From the NCBI GenBank assembly GCA_948144175.1, contig CANXME010002068.1, positions 1,736,001-1,800,000 of the forward strand: a stretch of 64,000 nt of DNA, read 5' to 3'. Source of the DNA: Closterium sp. NIES-65 (Eukaryota; Streptophyta; Zygnematophyceae; Desmidiales; Closteriaceae). The translations under genes and the position numbers were made by a program. Numbering within the stretch: the first letter of the stretch is position 1; the number at the start of each line of letters is the position of its first letter. Under the pieces are notes generated by a model. It did no database searches, was not told where the DNA came from, and saw only the letters and a program-made list of their open reading frames with translations. This document shows, piece after piece, positions 1-9,031 of this stretch.

Positions 1-3
1 GCT

Positions 4-477
4 GTGCTGCCTTCCGACGTGGATTCCGTTTCTGCTGCCTCTACTGCTGCAAGCGCAGCAGCAGCAGCTGGTTCGTCCGCTGCAGCGGCCTCTCCACCCG
101 GTCTGCCCACGCTGCCCCGCCCTGCCTCACGTCGCACCTCGCCATCCCTCGCAAACCCCACCATGTTCAGCTCTGCCCACCCAACAACAACAACACCACC
201 CACGTCGCCCTCCTCCTCCATCCCCACCTTCCGCTCCCCACACCTCACACACCTCTCCGAGCAAGCACACGCGCTGCTAGACAAGCTCCTGGGCCATCTA
301 GCGGGCGCGACAGGGTGGCCGATGACGCGGCAGCAGACGGCAGCGCTGCTGCTGCTGTCGGTGGTGCTGGCGCTGGACCTGTGTCTCTGGGAGGTGGTGC
401 TCGCCTCACTCTCAGACCTCGCTGTGCTGCTTCTGGGGGGTGTTGGCCAGATCCTGGACCAGGGCTGGGGGCTGTGA
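4..477 (+). CDS. 3' end of a host protein, family not recognised
   Basis: The reading frame is open from the left window edge to a TGA at 475-477, about 157 codons. The leftmost codon is GTG, so this is most likely the last exon, or part of it, of a gene that starts outside the window. The first 80 residues are Ser/Ala/Pro/Thr-rich and low complexity. Residues about 85-150 are more ordered: a possible helix (HLSEQAHALLDKLLGHL) and then two hydrophobic stretches around TAALLLLSVVLALDL and LASLSDLAVLLLGGVG, which could be a membrane-anchored C terminus. I do not recognise a family. Composition alone could keep a frame open in GC-rich DNA, so coding status is plausible, not proven. Confidence 0.4.
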   Translation: MLPSDVDSVSAASTAASAAAAAGSSAAAASPPGLPTLPRPASRRTSPSLANPTMFSSAHPTTTTPPTSPSSSIPTFRSPHLTHLSEQAHALLDKLLGHLAGATGWPMTRQQTAALLLLSVVLALDLCLWEVVLASLSDLAVLLLGGVGQILDQGWGL

Positions 478-910
478 GGGCGTTGTGGGAGTGATTGGTG
501 ATGCCGGTTGCAGGATGTGTGGTGCGGTGTGGTTGCTGTTGCGCCAAGTGATGTGATGCGTTGCGGTGTGCAGCATGCTGTGAGTTGATGCCGGGGTGTG
601 CGGGCTCTGTGGGGCTGCCTGGCTGTGCTACTGTTGGGTACGTGTGTTACTCACATGCCACGTGTTGGTACTGTTCCTGGATTGATCATGCCACCGGCCC
701 ATCGTGCTGTTGCCACAATGTGAGGCTGGGTGCTACACCCGCACTGCCCGTACCAGTGCTCACGTGTTACTGCATGCTGCTCTGCTTACGCTGGGCTGCG
801 CTGTTGCTGCTCCTACCTATCCCTCACACCCGCCTGTCGCCTCGTGCTTCGCAGCACTCTAAGCGTACTGCATGCTGTGTGTGTGTGCCATTGTACAGTC
901 TTGTATCTGC
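478..910. other. Intergenic stretch, no gene seen
   Basis: Short overlapping open frames here lack recognisable motifs. This is probably the 3' untranslated and intergenic part downstream of the left host exon, ending at the target site of hAT-N1. Confidence 0.5.
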
Positions 911-1081
911 CTCGCCATCAGGGCCCAAAATATCAGGGTAAAACGCCCTGATTACCCTGGGGGCAGGCTGCTTTTTCAAGATTGCCCTGCCGAAATCAGG
1001 ATTCCACGAAAGTTACCCTGATGCAAAAAGAGCATGTTTTTTTTTACCCTGATAGGATCTATGATTAGCCTGACAGTATTA

Positions 1082-1229
1082 GGGCATGTTCCTACGCTCT
1101 TATCAGGCAAACCTCTTGTCAGCCTTGCCTGGTAAAAGTAGCGAGGGTTAAGGTTTATGAAATTTTCAGTGTGTTTTGAAGCGAGCTTGATAAGAGGTTG
1201 GCCTGATAAGGGGCCGTAGGAACACGACC
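1082..1229. mobile_element. 148-bp MITE, PIF/Harbinger (Tourist-like)
   Basis: Long imperfect terminal inverted repeats of about 40 bp pair 1082-1121 with 1188-1229; the shared outer core is GTTCCTACG. The flanks are TTA at 1079-1081 and TTA at 1230-1232, the 3-bp duplication typical of PIF/Harbinger. No coding capacity. It lies inside the left subterminal part of hAT-N1. Superfamily assignment rests on duplication and end sequence only. Confidence 0.65.
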
Positions 1230-1254
1230 TTAGGGTAGGGTGTAGACTACCCTG

Positions 1255-1469
1255 CAGGCCCTCAGATATCAGCGTAAAACACGCTGATTAGGCTGATTTT
1301 GTAGCTGTGATTTTCGTTTTCCCTGGAAATTCAGCATATGCTTCAATTTTGCACTGAAATTTCAGTATGAACTACCTTGCCACACTGACCATTTTCCGTG
1401 TTGCTGTAGAAGTAACACTGACGAATCAGCGTAGTGTCGTGAGTCACACTGAAACGGACTTGACCGATT

Positions 1470-1521
<52 letters not shown>

Positions 1522-1810
1522 AAGCGTGTTTATAGTATGTACCTGGCCCGGGATTCACGAGACCCCACCCACACACTTGGAGATGCCATGCACTGTACAG
1601 CAGATCGCGTGCCGCCGTGCTTTGCATCGCTGGAAGGAACTCTCACAGCGGCAAACTTTGTTTTTCTTTTTTACACTGATGGTTCAGTCTACTTATGATT
1701 TTTACAATGGCAAAATCAGTATAAAAAAAACCATGAACGCTGATTTGGACACTTGGGCGGCCGGGGCACACTGATCGATCAGCATACCCTCAAACCAATC
1801 TGAGGGCCTG
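1255..1810. mobile_element. hAT-N2: 556-bp non-autonomous hAT inside hAT-N1
   Basis: Terminal inverted repeat CAGGCCCTCAGAT begins at 1255 and its complement ends at 1810. The 8-bp duplication CTACCCTG is exact at 1247-1254 and 1811-1818. The interior has repeated TCAGTGT/ACACTGA-like words and a 50-base G run, and no coding capacity. Confidence 0.85.
1471..1520 (+). repeat. Homopolymer run of 50 G
   Basis: Fifty consecutive G within hAT-N2. Such a tract can form G-quadruplexes and is hard to sequence, so its true length is uncertain. It creates a spurious poly-Gly/poly-Pro frame. Confidence 0.9.
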
Positions 1811-1949
1811 CTACCCTGATACCGAAACTTTTTTACAGCGGATCAGGCCATATTCCGCTTGGTGACGAACTGTACCACACCCACACAAGCAAGCGTTGTC
1901 GCTTCTTACCACTGGCATAAAACCAAGAGTCGTTGTCGGCGACACACCA

Positions 1950-1986
1950 TGTCGCCTCATTGGTTGTTTCACCCAATGAGGCGACA
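1950..1986. repeat. 14-bp perfect hairpin
   Basis: TGTCGCCTCATTGG (1950-1963) pairs exactly with 1973-1986 across a 9-base loop. It lies in the unique interior of hAT-N1, just left of the Copia-1 insertion site. Function unknown. Confidence 0.7.
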
Positions 1987-2014
1987 CCCAGTATGTAGAA
2001 GAAGTAGTAGGCAG

Positions 2015-2131
2015 TGTCAGAATGAGAACTACAGCGGAATGCGTTGGGTTGACAGAATTGGGGTACATCACCTAACCCTAACTAGTTGTACCCCATATAG
2101 CCCAACCCACTACAGGCTATAATATTTGACA
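2015..2131 (-). repeat. Copia-1 3' LTR
   Basis: On the element strand it begins TGTCAAATATTATAGCC and ends CTGACA. The adjoining polypurine tract (2132-2144, minus strand CTATGGGGGTG) marks this side as the 3' end. Confidence 0.93.
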
Positions 2132-2144
2132 CACCCCCATAGCC
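2132..2144 (-). other. Copia-1 polypurine tract
   Basis: Minus-strand CTATGGGGGTG abuts the 3' LTR. The same tract, TATGGGGGTG, precedes the 3' LTR of Copia-2, -7 and -8, and a close variant precedes that of Copia-9. It would prime plus-strand DNA synthesis. Confidence 0.85.
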
Positions 2145-2353
2145 TAAGTGGGGAATGCCAATCAACAACAAGCAACCTATGGTCACAAGACCAGTCAAAA
2201 ACAAGAGAAAGAAAACAAAGCTCAGAGTGGATCACAACGTCACCACCTAATCTGAGCACAAGCAAAGGGCCACAAGGCCAGTCCAAAAGTGTGCAAACAA
2301 ATATATATATATAAAGTACAAGAAAGCAACAGACAAAGAGCACCCTACAGCAG

Positions 2354-5300
2354 TCAACTAGACCTAGTCTCAACGAGGCCTAACTGCAGACAAAACCGAC
2401 GGTGGTCACAAGGCTGGAGGGCCTTGGTGAAGATGTCTGCAGTGTTGGCCTCGGAGGCCACAAAGTCCAGACGAGCCTGTCCGCCTCTCTGCAACCCTCG
2501 AAGGAGGAAGTACCTGACGTCGATGTGCTTCACTCGGCTCTCCAGTCGAGGCTCATGACACAGGAGAATCATCGCCCTGTTGTCAGCAAACAGGGTCGGT
2601 GCAGAGCTCGGCCGCTCACCAAGGTCAGTGAGCAAAAAGGTCAACCAGCGTAGCTCCTGAGCAGCAAGGGCCCCAGCGTAGATCTCGGCCTCTGCGGTAG
2701 AAGTCGCAACAGAGGAGGACCAAGTAGACCTCCACGAAACAGCTCCAGAACCCAGGCTGAAACAGTAACCCTGCGTAGACCTCTGAGTCTCAACGTCATC
2801 AGCGTAGGAAGAGTCACAGTGACCGGTGAGTACAACTGGCTGTGTCCCTCCAAGTACAAGCCCCATGCTTGATGTCGCGCCAAGGTACTTCGCCACCCTC
2901 TTAGCCGCCGCCCAGTGAACAGGACGGTGTCTCCTAGTCGCAACAAAGCGAGACAGGATGCTAAGGGGGAAGGCGAGGTCCGGGCGAGTGCACGTCATCA
3001 GGTACATGAGGCAGCCCACCAGCTCTGCGTAGGGACCACTGGGCTCGAACGGCTCGTCAGGAAAAGGCCCAGTGAGTCTGTGGTCTACAGCAAGAGGAGT
3101 GGGGGCAGGAGAAGAGTCCTGAAGCCCGAACCGCTGAAGAACCTGCTGCACCATGTGTGACTGAGTGAGAGTGATGGTGCGAGCGGCTCTGTCCCTGGAG
3201 ATCTGCAGGCCAAGGTAGCGGCGCGGTTCCCCAAGGTCAATGCAGGTGTGTCTCTTCTGCAGTTCGGACTTCACCTCCGCCAGTGCAGCTGTGTCGGCCG
3301 TGGCAAAAACCAAGTCGTCAACGTAGACTGGGACGAAGAAAGATGTACGGCCACGACGAACAAACAGCGACGGGTCGGCGGAAGACGGCTCAAACCCGAG
3401 GTCGGAGAGAGTAGAGCGGAGAGTGTCGTGCCACTCACGGGGTGCCTGGCGGAGACCGTAGACCGGTCGTCTGAGGCTCCACTGGGTCCCAGGCGGGAAA
3501 GTGCCAGTGAAGCCCGGAGGACGACGCAGCCAGATCTCCTCGTGTAAGCAGCCCTGGAGGAAGGCAGTGGAGAAGTCAAGAGAGTGTAGCTCGTAGTCTC
3601 TCTGCGCTGCTACGTGCAGTAACACCCGAAGAGTGGTCATCTTCGGGGTGGGCGCGAAGGTCTGAAAGAAGTCAACCCCCTCGCGCTGACTGAACCCTAT
3701 AGCCACGTAGCGTGCCTTGAAGACTGGGGGAGATCCCGGCGGCCGCTTCACCTTGAAGATCCACATGCCGTCAACAATGTTCGCCCCTGGGGGGGGAACC
3801 TCGTCAACGTAAGTGCCTGTGGACCTGTAGGAGGCCATCTCTGCGTCCATGGCAGCTCTCCACTGAGAGGCCCAAGGCCCTGACACTGCCTCAGCGTAAG
3901 TGCGAGGAGTAGGTATGTCAGGAGCGTCGGGGTCTCCCTCAGGAGTGAGCAGCATGGCACAGAGATGAGGCGAAGCAGCTGCCAGGAACTCTAGCTCAAA
4001 CTGTCTGTCCTCTAGGACGTCACAGCCAAGGGCACACACACCCCCGGCGGACAGAGGACGGACAGGAGGAGCTGCCACAACTCGAGTGGCGTAGTCAAGG
4101 CGACGCGTAGCAGTAAAGTCAGTGACAGCGGTAGTGAGGACCGCGACGGAGGAAGGAGAGGCACGAGGGTCTGTAACAAGAGAGGCGAGAACACGAGAGA
4201 GAGTGGGGCGGTACGTGCGGTAGTAGTCAGTGACCGGAGTGGACAGGGAGGCAGTGAGGGAAGACTCAGGAGGACGAGGAAGGATAGACGGAGGAGAACG
4301 AGGAGGACGAGGACGAAACAACACGGTACGGAGGTCAGTGACAGGGGACGAGGGACGAGCACGAGGAGGGCGAGAGGCCCAAGTGTGGGCGAGAGGAGGG
4401 GGGGACGGAGGAGACTGAGAACGAGGGAAGACAGCCGGAGTGGAGTCCGGAGGAGGAAACGTGGGACCGAACACAGGAGGAGAGGAGGGGAGACCAAGGG
4501 CTCGAAGGCCAGAAACAGGGGCCGGAGGCTGCTCCGGCAGCTGCGGCGGCTGCTGCTGCTGTGGCTGTGGCTGCGGCTGCTGCTGCTGCTGCTGCTGAAA
4601 CTCCAACCGCTCACGCTCCACCCGCTGCTGAACCTCCGACCTCTCACGCTCCAAAGGCTGCTGCTCCTCACGCTCTAGATGACGAAGGGCCTGGTAACGA
4701 GTCGGGTAGGGGTGAGGAGGAGGAGTGGTGTCAGGAGACGACGAAGAAGAACCGGCTCTACCCTCGACAGGACCCGGTTGAGCACCCCCAGAGCGAGGAC
4801 CCCCTGCGGCAGCACGACCAGTACCTGTAGGAGGTGTACCCGCACCCCCAGTCGTGGCGCCGCCAGTGGCACCAGCACCAGCCCCAGACTCTCCAGCTCC
4901 AGAAACACCACCAGCTCCAGCACCACCACCGACTCCAACACGCTCGGGACGTGCAGCTGCGGCAGGTGCACGCTCAGCTCCAACTCCAACACCCCCAGAA
5001 CCAGCACCGCCAGAGCCCTCACCTCGAGCACCAACACCCTCAGAGTCCGCAGTGGCCGGGAGAGGAAGCGCCGACGGCTGCTGCAGAGGCTGTGAGGACG
5101 ACTGTGGGGAAGGGGCAGAGACCTGGGGGGGGACCAAGGGAGGGGGGGTAGCCTGCGACACACCTGACGGAGCGGGAACCGGGGGGGGTACCGGAGGAGA
5201 GGGAGCGGGAGGAGGAGGAGCTGGGGCGAGGAAGAGGGGAGGGGGGGGAACCGGGAGACCTCGACAGGGGTACCGGACGAAGTAGGGGACGGACTCGTCG

Positions 5301-8200
5301 AAACTGACGTCACGAGAGTCAAAGAACCGGTGGGAGGGAGGGTGGTAAAAGGTGAAGTCAGAGGAGGCCTCAGGGAAACCAAGGAAGACACAGGGGACGC
5401 TGCGAGGTGAGAGCTTGTCCGCAGAGGTGTCGCGGACAAGTGCCAAGCAGCCCCAGACACTAAACCTCGACGCAACACCAGGGGACCCTGTCCAAAGACT
5501 GGTCGGTGAAGCCCCTGGCCGAGAGACGCGAGGCCAGAGGTTCAGCTGGTGAGCGGCGTACCGAGCCGCGTAGGGCCATAGAAAATGGGGCGCGCGGGCG
5601 TGGATCATGGAGGTGCGGGCAATCTCCATGACCAGGCCTAGCCGGCGCTCAGCAACCCCATTCTGCTGTGGAGAGTCTGGAAGAGTCCAGGACTGGGTGA
5701 TGCCCTGCTCAGCACAGAATCTGGCGAGAATGCCGGAGCGAAACTCACCCCCACGGTCGGAGTGGAGACAACTGACACGACGACGACGAGTACTCTCGGT
5801 GGCGAGCAGCCACCGGATCAGCGTAGAAGTCACGTCGGACTTCTTCGCCAAAGGGAACACGGTGGTGTACCGAGAGTAGTCGTCAACGACCACTAGGAAG
5901 AAGCTCTCTCGCTCAGGTCCAAGCCGTGGAGCGGGGCCCCGGACGTCTAAGTGGAGTGTCTCAAAGGGCTCGGAGGCTGGACGAAGGGAGGAGGAGTGAG
6001 GAGTGGCGCGCAGCCGACCCTGGACACAAGGACCGCACGGAGGAGCGGGGGACGGCGGGAGCGGCGGGAGGTCGCGGGGGAGGCCTAAGACAAGACGCTG
6101 ACTGGACATAGCGCGGAGACGAGAGAGGGACGGGTGACCAAGGCGGTGGTGACAGAGGAGGGCAGGGTGGGACAGCGTCCGACACGAGCACGATGCAGCC
6201 ACTAGACCTGGCAGAGCTACCTGACTGGACCTGGCTACCTGGTGGGACGGGGGAACCGGACGGGTGTCGGTGTGGAGGGTGTACAGACCAGAGCCCGGCT
6301 CCTGACGAAAAGTGGCCAGAGGGGCGTACGTGTCACCGTCCACACAGACTGCAGTGTCACCCGAAGGCTCAAACCAGACCCCGACGTGCTGTCTCGCCAG
6401 AGGAGCCACACCAACCAGGTTCCTAGAGAAAGTAGGAACGTGGAGGCCGGTCAGAGAACCGGAAGGGGCAGCTGGGCATGGGAGGGTAGTGGCGTGAGTC
6501 GCAATGACCGGTCCCGAAGAGGGATCAGCCAGTGCTACAGAAACCGGCGCCGAGAGTGGAGTAAGAGTCGTGCTGTCGCGGAAGAAGCACTGCGTCGCTC
6601 CGGAGTCCAGTGTGAAGGAGAGCGACGCGTCCGCCGAGGGAGCACATGTACTAGTAGCTAGACAGGATCCTACACCAGCACCTACTCTAGCAACAGGCAA
6701 AGATCCTACGCTAGGTACAGGCAAGTAAACAGATCCGACAGCACTATAGTCAACATCAGCATACATGGCATAAGACCTAGCATCATCCATAGACATATCA
6801 AACACAGCAACACCACGAGCAAGGAGTGGTCCCCAGCGCGGTGGCGGGGGAGCGGAGGGACCGTGGTGCAGGACGTACAGGTCGTCAAGACGGCTGAAGC
6901 AGCGCGCAGCAGAGTGGTCAGGGCGGCCGCAGTACGTGCCCCTGCGCGGACCCGTCAGGATCCAGTACTCACAGGGACCAACGTCGCGGCCGGCCGAGCG
7001 GGGTCCCCGACTAGAAGGGGCACCACTGCGCCCAGTGCTCGGGGGGCCCGTAGGTCTCCACTGCTGCGGGAGGGCCCACTGCTGCGAAGGGCCCCACTGC
7101 TGCTGAGTGCCCCACTGCTGGGGCTGCTGCTGAGGCGAACGCTGCTGTTGGCCCTGGCGCTGCTGCTGCTGTCCAGGCGGTGGCAGCTGCTGAGAAGTCT
7201 GCTGCTGCTGCTGCGAAAACCCCTCACCACCGTCTAGAGGAGAGCCGTCAGGTCCCGAGTCACCCCCGCCGCCACCCCCGCCACTAGTACTACCGCCACC
7301 GCCGCCACCCGCAACACCCCCAGAACCCCCGCCGCCCTTCCCTTTCTTCTTGCCGGACTTGCCACGTTTCTGTCCGCCAGAGACAGAAACGGCCGCCGTC
7401 TCCTCAGAGGCAGAAGACGCGGCAGTGGCAAGCGAGGCAGTGAAGGTGGGAAGCTGTGGTACCGCACACCCCTCAAAGAGACGAGGAGGAGGCGCGGAAG
7501 AGGCGGAGGCAACAACGAGGAGGTTACTCTCGATCTTCGAGAGAGCGGTCTCAAGAAGATCGATAGTAAGCTCAGTGGGGTGCTTCAGGAGAAGCGCGTC
7601 GCGGGCTGTGGCTAGACGGTCAGGGAGGCGAGTGACTAACCAGTGAATAGTGAGCCACATGGGGGGGGGTGCAAGGGCAAGCTGTTCCTCAGTGCAAGCG
7701 GCCTTGAAGCGAGCTTCAAGGGAGCGCAGGTGGGTAGCGAGGTTAGCAACAGTCTCAAAGGAGGCGAGGTCAGGGTAGATAAAGGGGACGAGGAGGCGGC
7801 TGAGGGAGGCAGAGGAGGGAGTGGAGTAGCGAGCAACAATAGCAGTGTAAAGGTCTGCAGCAGACTCGACCTGAGTGAAGTGGACAGCCTCAGTCGGCGG
7901 GAGAAGGTCGGTCAGGGCGAGGCAGGCAGCAGCGTCACGAGACTCCCACACGTCACGAGCGAGGAACCGGCGCTGGTACTCAGCCTCCTGCTCGGAAGTA
8001 GGCGGTGGGGTAGTGGGCAGCGGTGAAGGCTGCGGCGGGGCGGGCAGAGCACCGGACGCATGCGCAAACAGGTGCACGCCATCCTGGCGCTGACTCCTAA
8101 GGTGGCGCTGGGCCTGCGTCAGCCAGGTACTAAAGTCGATCACACGCCCCTCAGGGTCGAAACGGAGCACGCGAGACGTCGCCATGAGGGGCGAGGACAA
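2354..8200 (-). CDS. Copia-1 Gag-Pol polyprotein (intact, 1948 codons)
   Basis: One frame encodes everything a Ty1/copia element needs, in copia order. Gag occupies residues about 1-430: an N-terminal domain, a Gly-rich basic stretch near 280-320, a Gln/Pro-rich stretch, then a zinc-knuckle-like C-X13-C-X4-H-X4-C near 408. The protease site DSGAT is near 533. The GAG-pre-integrase HHRLGHPS is near 684 with a following CGPC. The integrase core is near 750-850, with HLDVRGP, HSDRGGEF and a Glu in SPQQNGVAERR. A Pro/Gln/Gly-rich linker follows, then reverse transcriptase (start near 1452, YVDDLVF near 1625) and RNase H (about 1795-1925, DIFTKALQ near the end). Sister copies start at MATPSVL, so Met6 (MATSRVL) is the likelier start. 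The polyprotein would be cut by its own protease and act in cytoplasmic particles and then the nucleus. Confidence 0.95.
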   Translation of the reverse strand: MSSPLMATSRVLRFDPEGRVIDFSTWLTQAQRHLRSQRQDGVHLFAHASGALPAPPQPSPLPTTPPPTSEQEAEYQRRFLARDVWESRDAAACLALTDLLPPTEAVHFTQVESAADLYTAIVARYSTPSSASLSRLLVPFIYPDLASFETVANLATHLRSLEARFKAACTEEQLALAPPPMWLTIHWLVTRLPDRLATARDALLLKHPTELTIDLLETALSKIESNLLVVASASSAPPPRLFEGCAVPQLPTFTASLATAASSASEETAAVSVSGGQKRGKSGKKKGKGGGGSGGVAGGGGGGSTSGGGGGGGDSGPDGSPLDGGEGFSQQQQQTSQQLPPPGQQQQRQGQQQRSPQQQPQQWGTQQQWGPSQQWALPQQWRPTGPPSTGRSGAPSSRGPRSAGRDVGPCEYWILTGPRRGTYCGRPDHSAARCFSRLDDLYVLHHGPSAPPPPRWGPLLARGVAVFDMSMDDARSYAMYADVDYSAVGSVYLPVPSVGSLPVARVGAGVGSCLATSTCAPSADASLSFTLDSGATQCFFRDSTTLTPLSAPVSVALADPSSGPVIATHATTLPCPAAPSGSLTGLHVPTFSRNLVGVAPLARQHVGVWFEPSGDTAVCVDGDTYAPLATFRQEPGSGLYTLHTDTRPVPPSHQVARSSQVALPGLVAASCSCRTLSHPALLCHHRLGHPSLSRLRAMSSQRLVLGLPRDLPPLPPSPAPPCGPCVQGRLRATPHSSSLRPASEPFETLHLDVRGPAPRLGPERESFFLVVVDDYSRYTTVFPLAKKSDVTSTLIRWLLATESTRRRRVSCLHSDRGGEFRSGILARFCAEQGITQSWTLPDSPQQNGVAERRLGLVMEIARTSMIHARAPHFLWPYAARYAAHQLNLWPRVSRPGASPTSLWTGSPGVASRFSVWGCLALVRDTSADKLSPRSVPCVFLGFPEASSDFTFYHPPSHRFFDSRDVSFDESVPYFVRYPCRGLPVPPPPLFLAPAPPPPAPSPPVPPPVPAPSGVSQATPPPLVPPQVSAPSPQSSSQPLQQPSALPLPATADSEGVGARGEGSGGAGSGGVGVGAERAPAAAARPERVGVGGGAGAGGVSGAGESGAGAGATGGATTGGAGTPPTGTGRAAAGGPRSGGAQPGPVEGRAGSSSSSPDTTPPPHPYPTRYQALRHLEREEQQPLERERSEVQQRVERERLEFQQQQQQQPQPQPQQQQPPQLPEQPPAPVSGLRALGLPSSPPVFGPTFPPPDSTPAVFPRSQSPPSPPPLAHTWASRPPRARPSSPVTDLRTVLFRPRPPRSPPSILPRPPESSLTASLSTPVTDYYRTYRPTLSRVLASLVTDPRASPSSVAVLTTAVTDFTATRRLDYATRVVAAPPVRPLSAGGVCALGCDVLEDRQFELEFLAAASPHLCAMLLTPEGDPDAPDIPTPRTYAEAVSGPWASQWRAAMDAEMASYRSTGTYVDEVPPPGANIVDGMWIFKVKRPPGSPPVFKARYVAIGFSQREGVDFFQTFAPTPKMTTLRVLLHVAAQRDYELHSLDFSTAFLQGCLHEEIWLRRPPGFTGTFPPGTQWSLRRPVYGLRQAPREWHDTLRSTLSDLGFEPSSADPSLFVRRGRTSFFVPVYVDDLVFATADTAALAEVKSELQKRHTCIDLGEPRRYLGLQISRDRAARTITLTQSHMVQQVLQRFGLQDSSPAPTPLAVDHRLTGPFPDEPFEPSGPYAELVGCLMYLMTCTRPDLAFPLSILSRFVATRRHRPVHWAAAKRVAKYLGATSSMGLVLGGTQPVVLTGHCDSSYADDVETQRSTQGYCFSLGSGAVSWRSTWSSSVATSTAEAEIYAGALAAQELRWLTFLLTDLGERPSSAPTLFADNRAMILLCHEPRLESRVKHIDVRYFLLRGLQRGGQARLDFVASEANTADIFTKALQPCDHRRFCLQLGLVETRSS

Positions 8201-8239
8201 GTGATAGCGGCCGCCAGCCGCGAGAGGAGGAGGAGAGGG

Positions 8240-8870
8240 AGGTGAGTGCGAGGCGGGTGCGCGCAGGCGGGGTGCGCACTGACTGGGCGCGGGGCGGCGG
8301 GGCGCGCGCTAGCGGGGCGCGCTCCGGCGCGGCGCGCTGGCTGGCGTGGCGCGCGGGCGCGACGCGCTGGCGGGCGGCTAAGCAGGGCGCGCGCTGGCGG
8401 GCGCGGCGCGCTGGCGTGCGCGCTGGCGGGGCCCGCTGGCGTGGCGCGCTGGCGGGCGCGCTAGCGGGCGCGCTGGCGTGCGTGCTGGCGGGCGCGCTGG
8501 CGAGCTCGCTGGCGGGCGCGCTGGTAGGCGAGCCGGCGGGCTCGCTGGTGCGCCCGCTGGCGTGCGCGCTGGCGGGCTGGCGTGCAAGCGGGCTGGCGCG
8601 CAGGCTGGCTGGCGCGCTGGCGCGCTGGCAGGCTGCCGCGCTGGCGCGCTGGCTGGCTGACGCGCTGGCGGGCTGGCGCGCTGGCTGGCTGGCGCGCTGG
8701 CGGGCTGACGCGTTGGCTGGCTGGCGCGCAGGCTGCTGGCGCGCTGGCTGGCTGGCGCGCTGGCTGGCTGGTTGGCGCGCTGGCTGGCTGGCGGGCGCGC
8801 TGGCTAAGGGCGGGGAGGGGAGGGGCGCTGGCGGGCTGGTAGGGTGCAGTGGTAACCCTAGTGGTAGGGA
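8240..8870 (-). repeat. Copia-1 leader: degenerate GC-rich tandem repeat
   Basis: Between the primer site and gag lies about 0.6 kb built from short units such as GCTGGCGGGCGC and CTGGCTGGCGCG. Every family member has a long GC-rich repetitive leader here but with different units, so architecture is kept and sequence is not. Open frames across it are compositional artefacts. Confidence 0.75.
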
Positions 8871-8902
8871 AGGGCGGGCCTAGGACTAGGAGCGCTAACC
8901 TA

Positions 8903-8914
8903 CTGCTGATACCA
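8903..8914 (-). other. Copia-1 primer binding site
   Basis: Minus-strand TGGTATCAGCAG follows the 5' LTR directly. The first nine bases match the initiator methionine tRNA 3' end complement TGGTATCAGAGC used by many plant retrotransposons. Confidence 0.85.
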
Positions 8915-9031
8915 TGTCAGAATGAGAACTACAGCGGAATGCGTTGTGTTGACAGAATTGGGGTACATCACCTAACCCTAACTAGTTGTACCCCATATAG
9001 CCCAACCCACTACAGGCTATAATATTTGACA
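8915..9031 (-). repeat. Copia-1 5' LTR with internal hairpin
   Basis: Differs from the 3' LTR at one base. It holds an 8-bp stem, GGGGTACA with TGTACCCC (8960-8994), whose loop contains telomere-like TTAGGGTTAGG on the element strand. It must supply promoter and polyadenylation signals in 117 bp. Confidence 0.93.

Larger units (their letters stand above)
2015..9031 (-). mobile_element. Copia-1: full-length, apparently intact Ty1/copia element with 117-bp LTRs
   Basis: A 7017-bp element bounded by direct repeats of 117 bp (2015-2131 and 8915-9031) that differ at one base (2047 against 8947). A perfect 5-bp duplication GGCAG lies at 2010-2014 and 9032-9036. Primer site, polypurine tract and one uninterrupted gag-pol frame are all present. 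Near-identical LTRs and an undamaged frame imply recent insertion and possible present activity. The LTRs are very short for an autonomous copia element, whose LTRs are usually several hundred bp. Confidence 0.95.

Noticed and set aside
8242..8883. 213-codon plus-strand frame rich in Ala, Trp, Arg and Gly
   Set aside because: It lies in the repetitive leader of Copia-1, antisense to the element; composition mirrors the DNA repeat and no motif is present.
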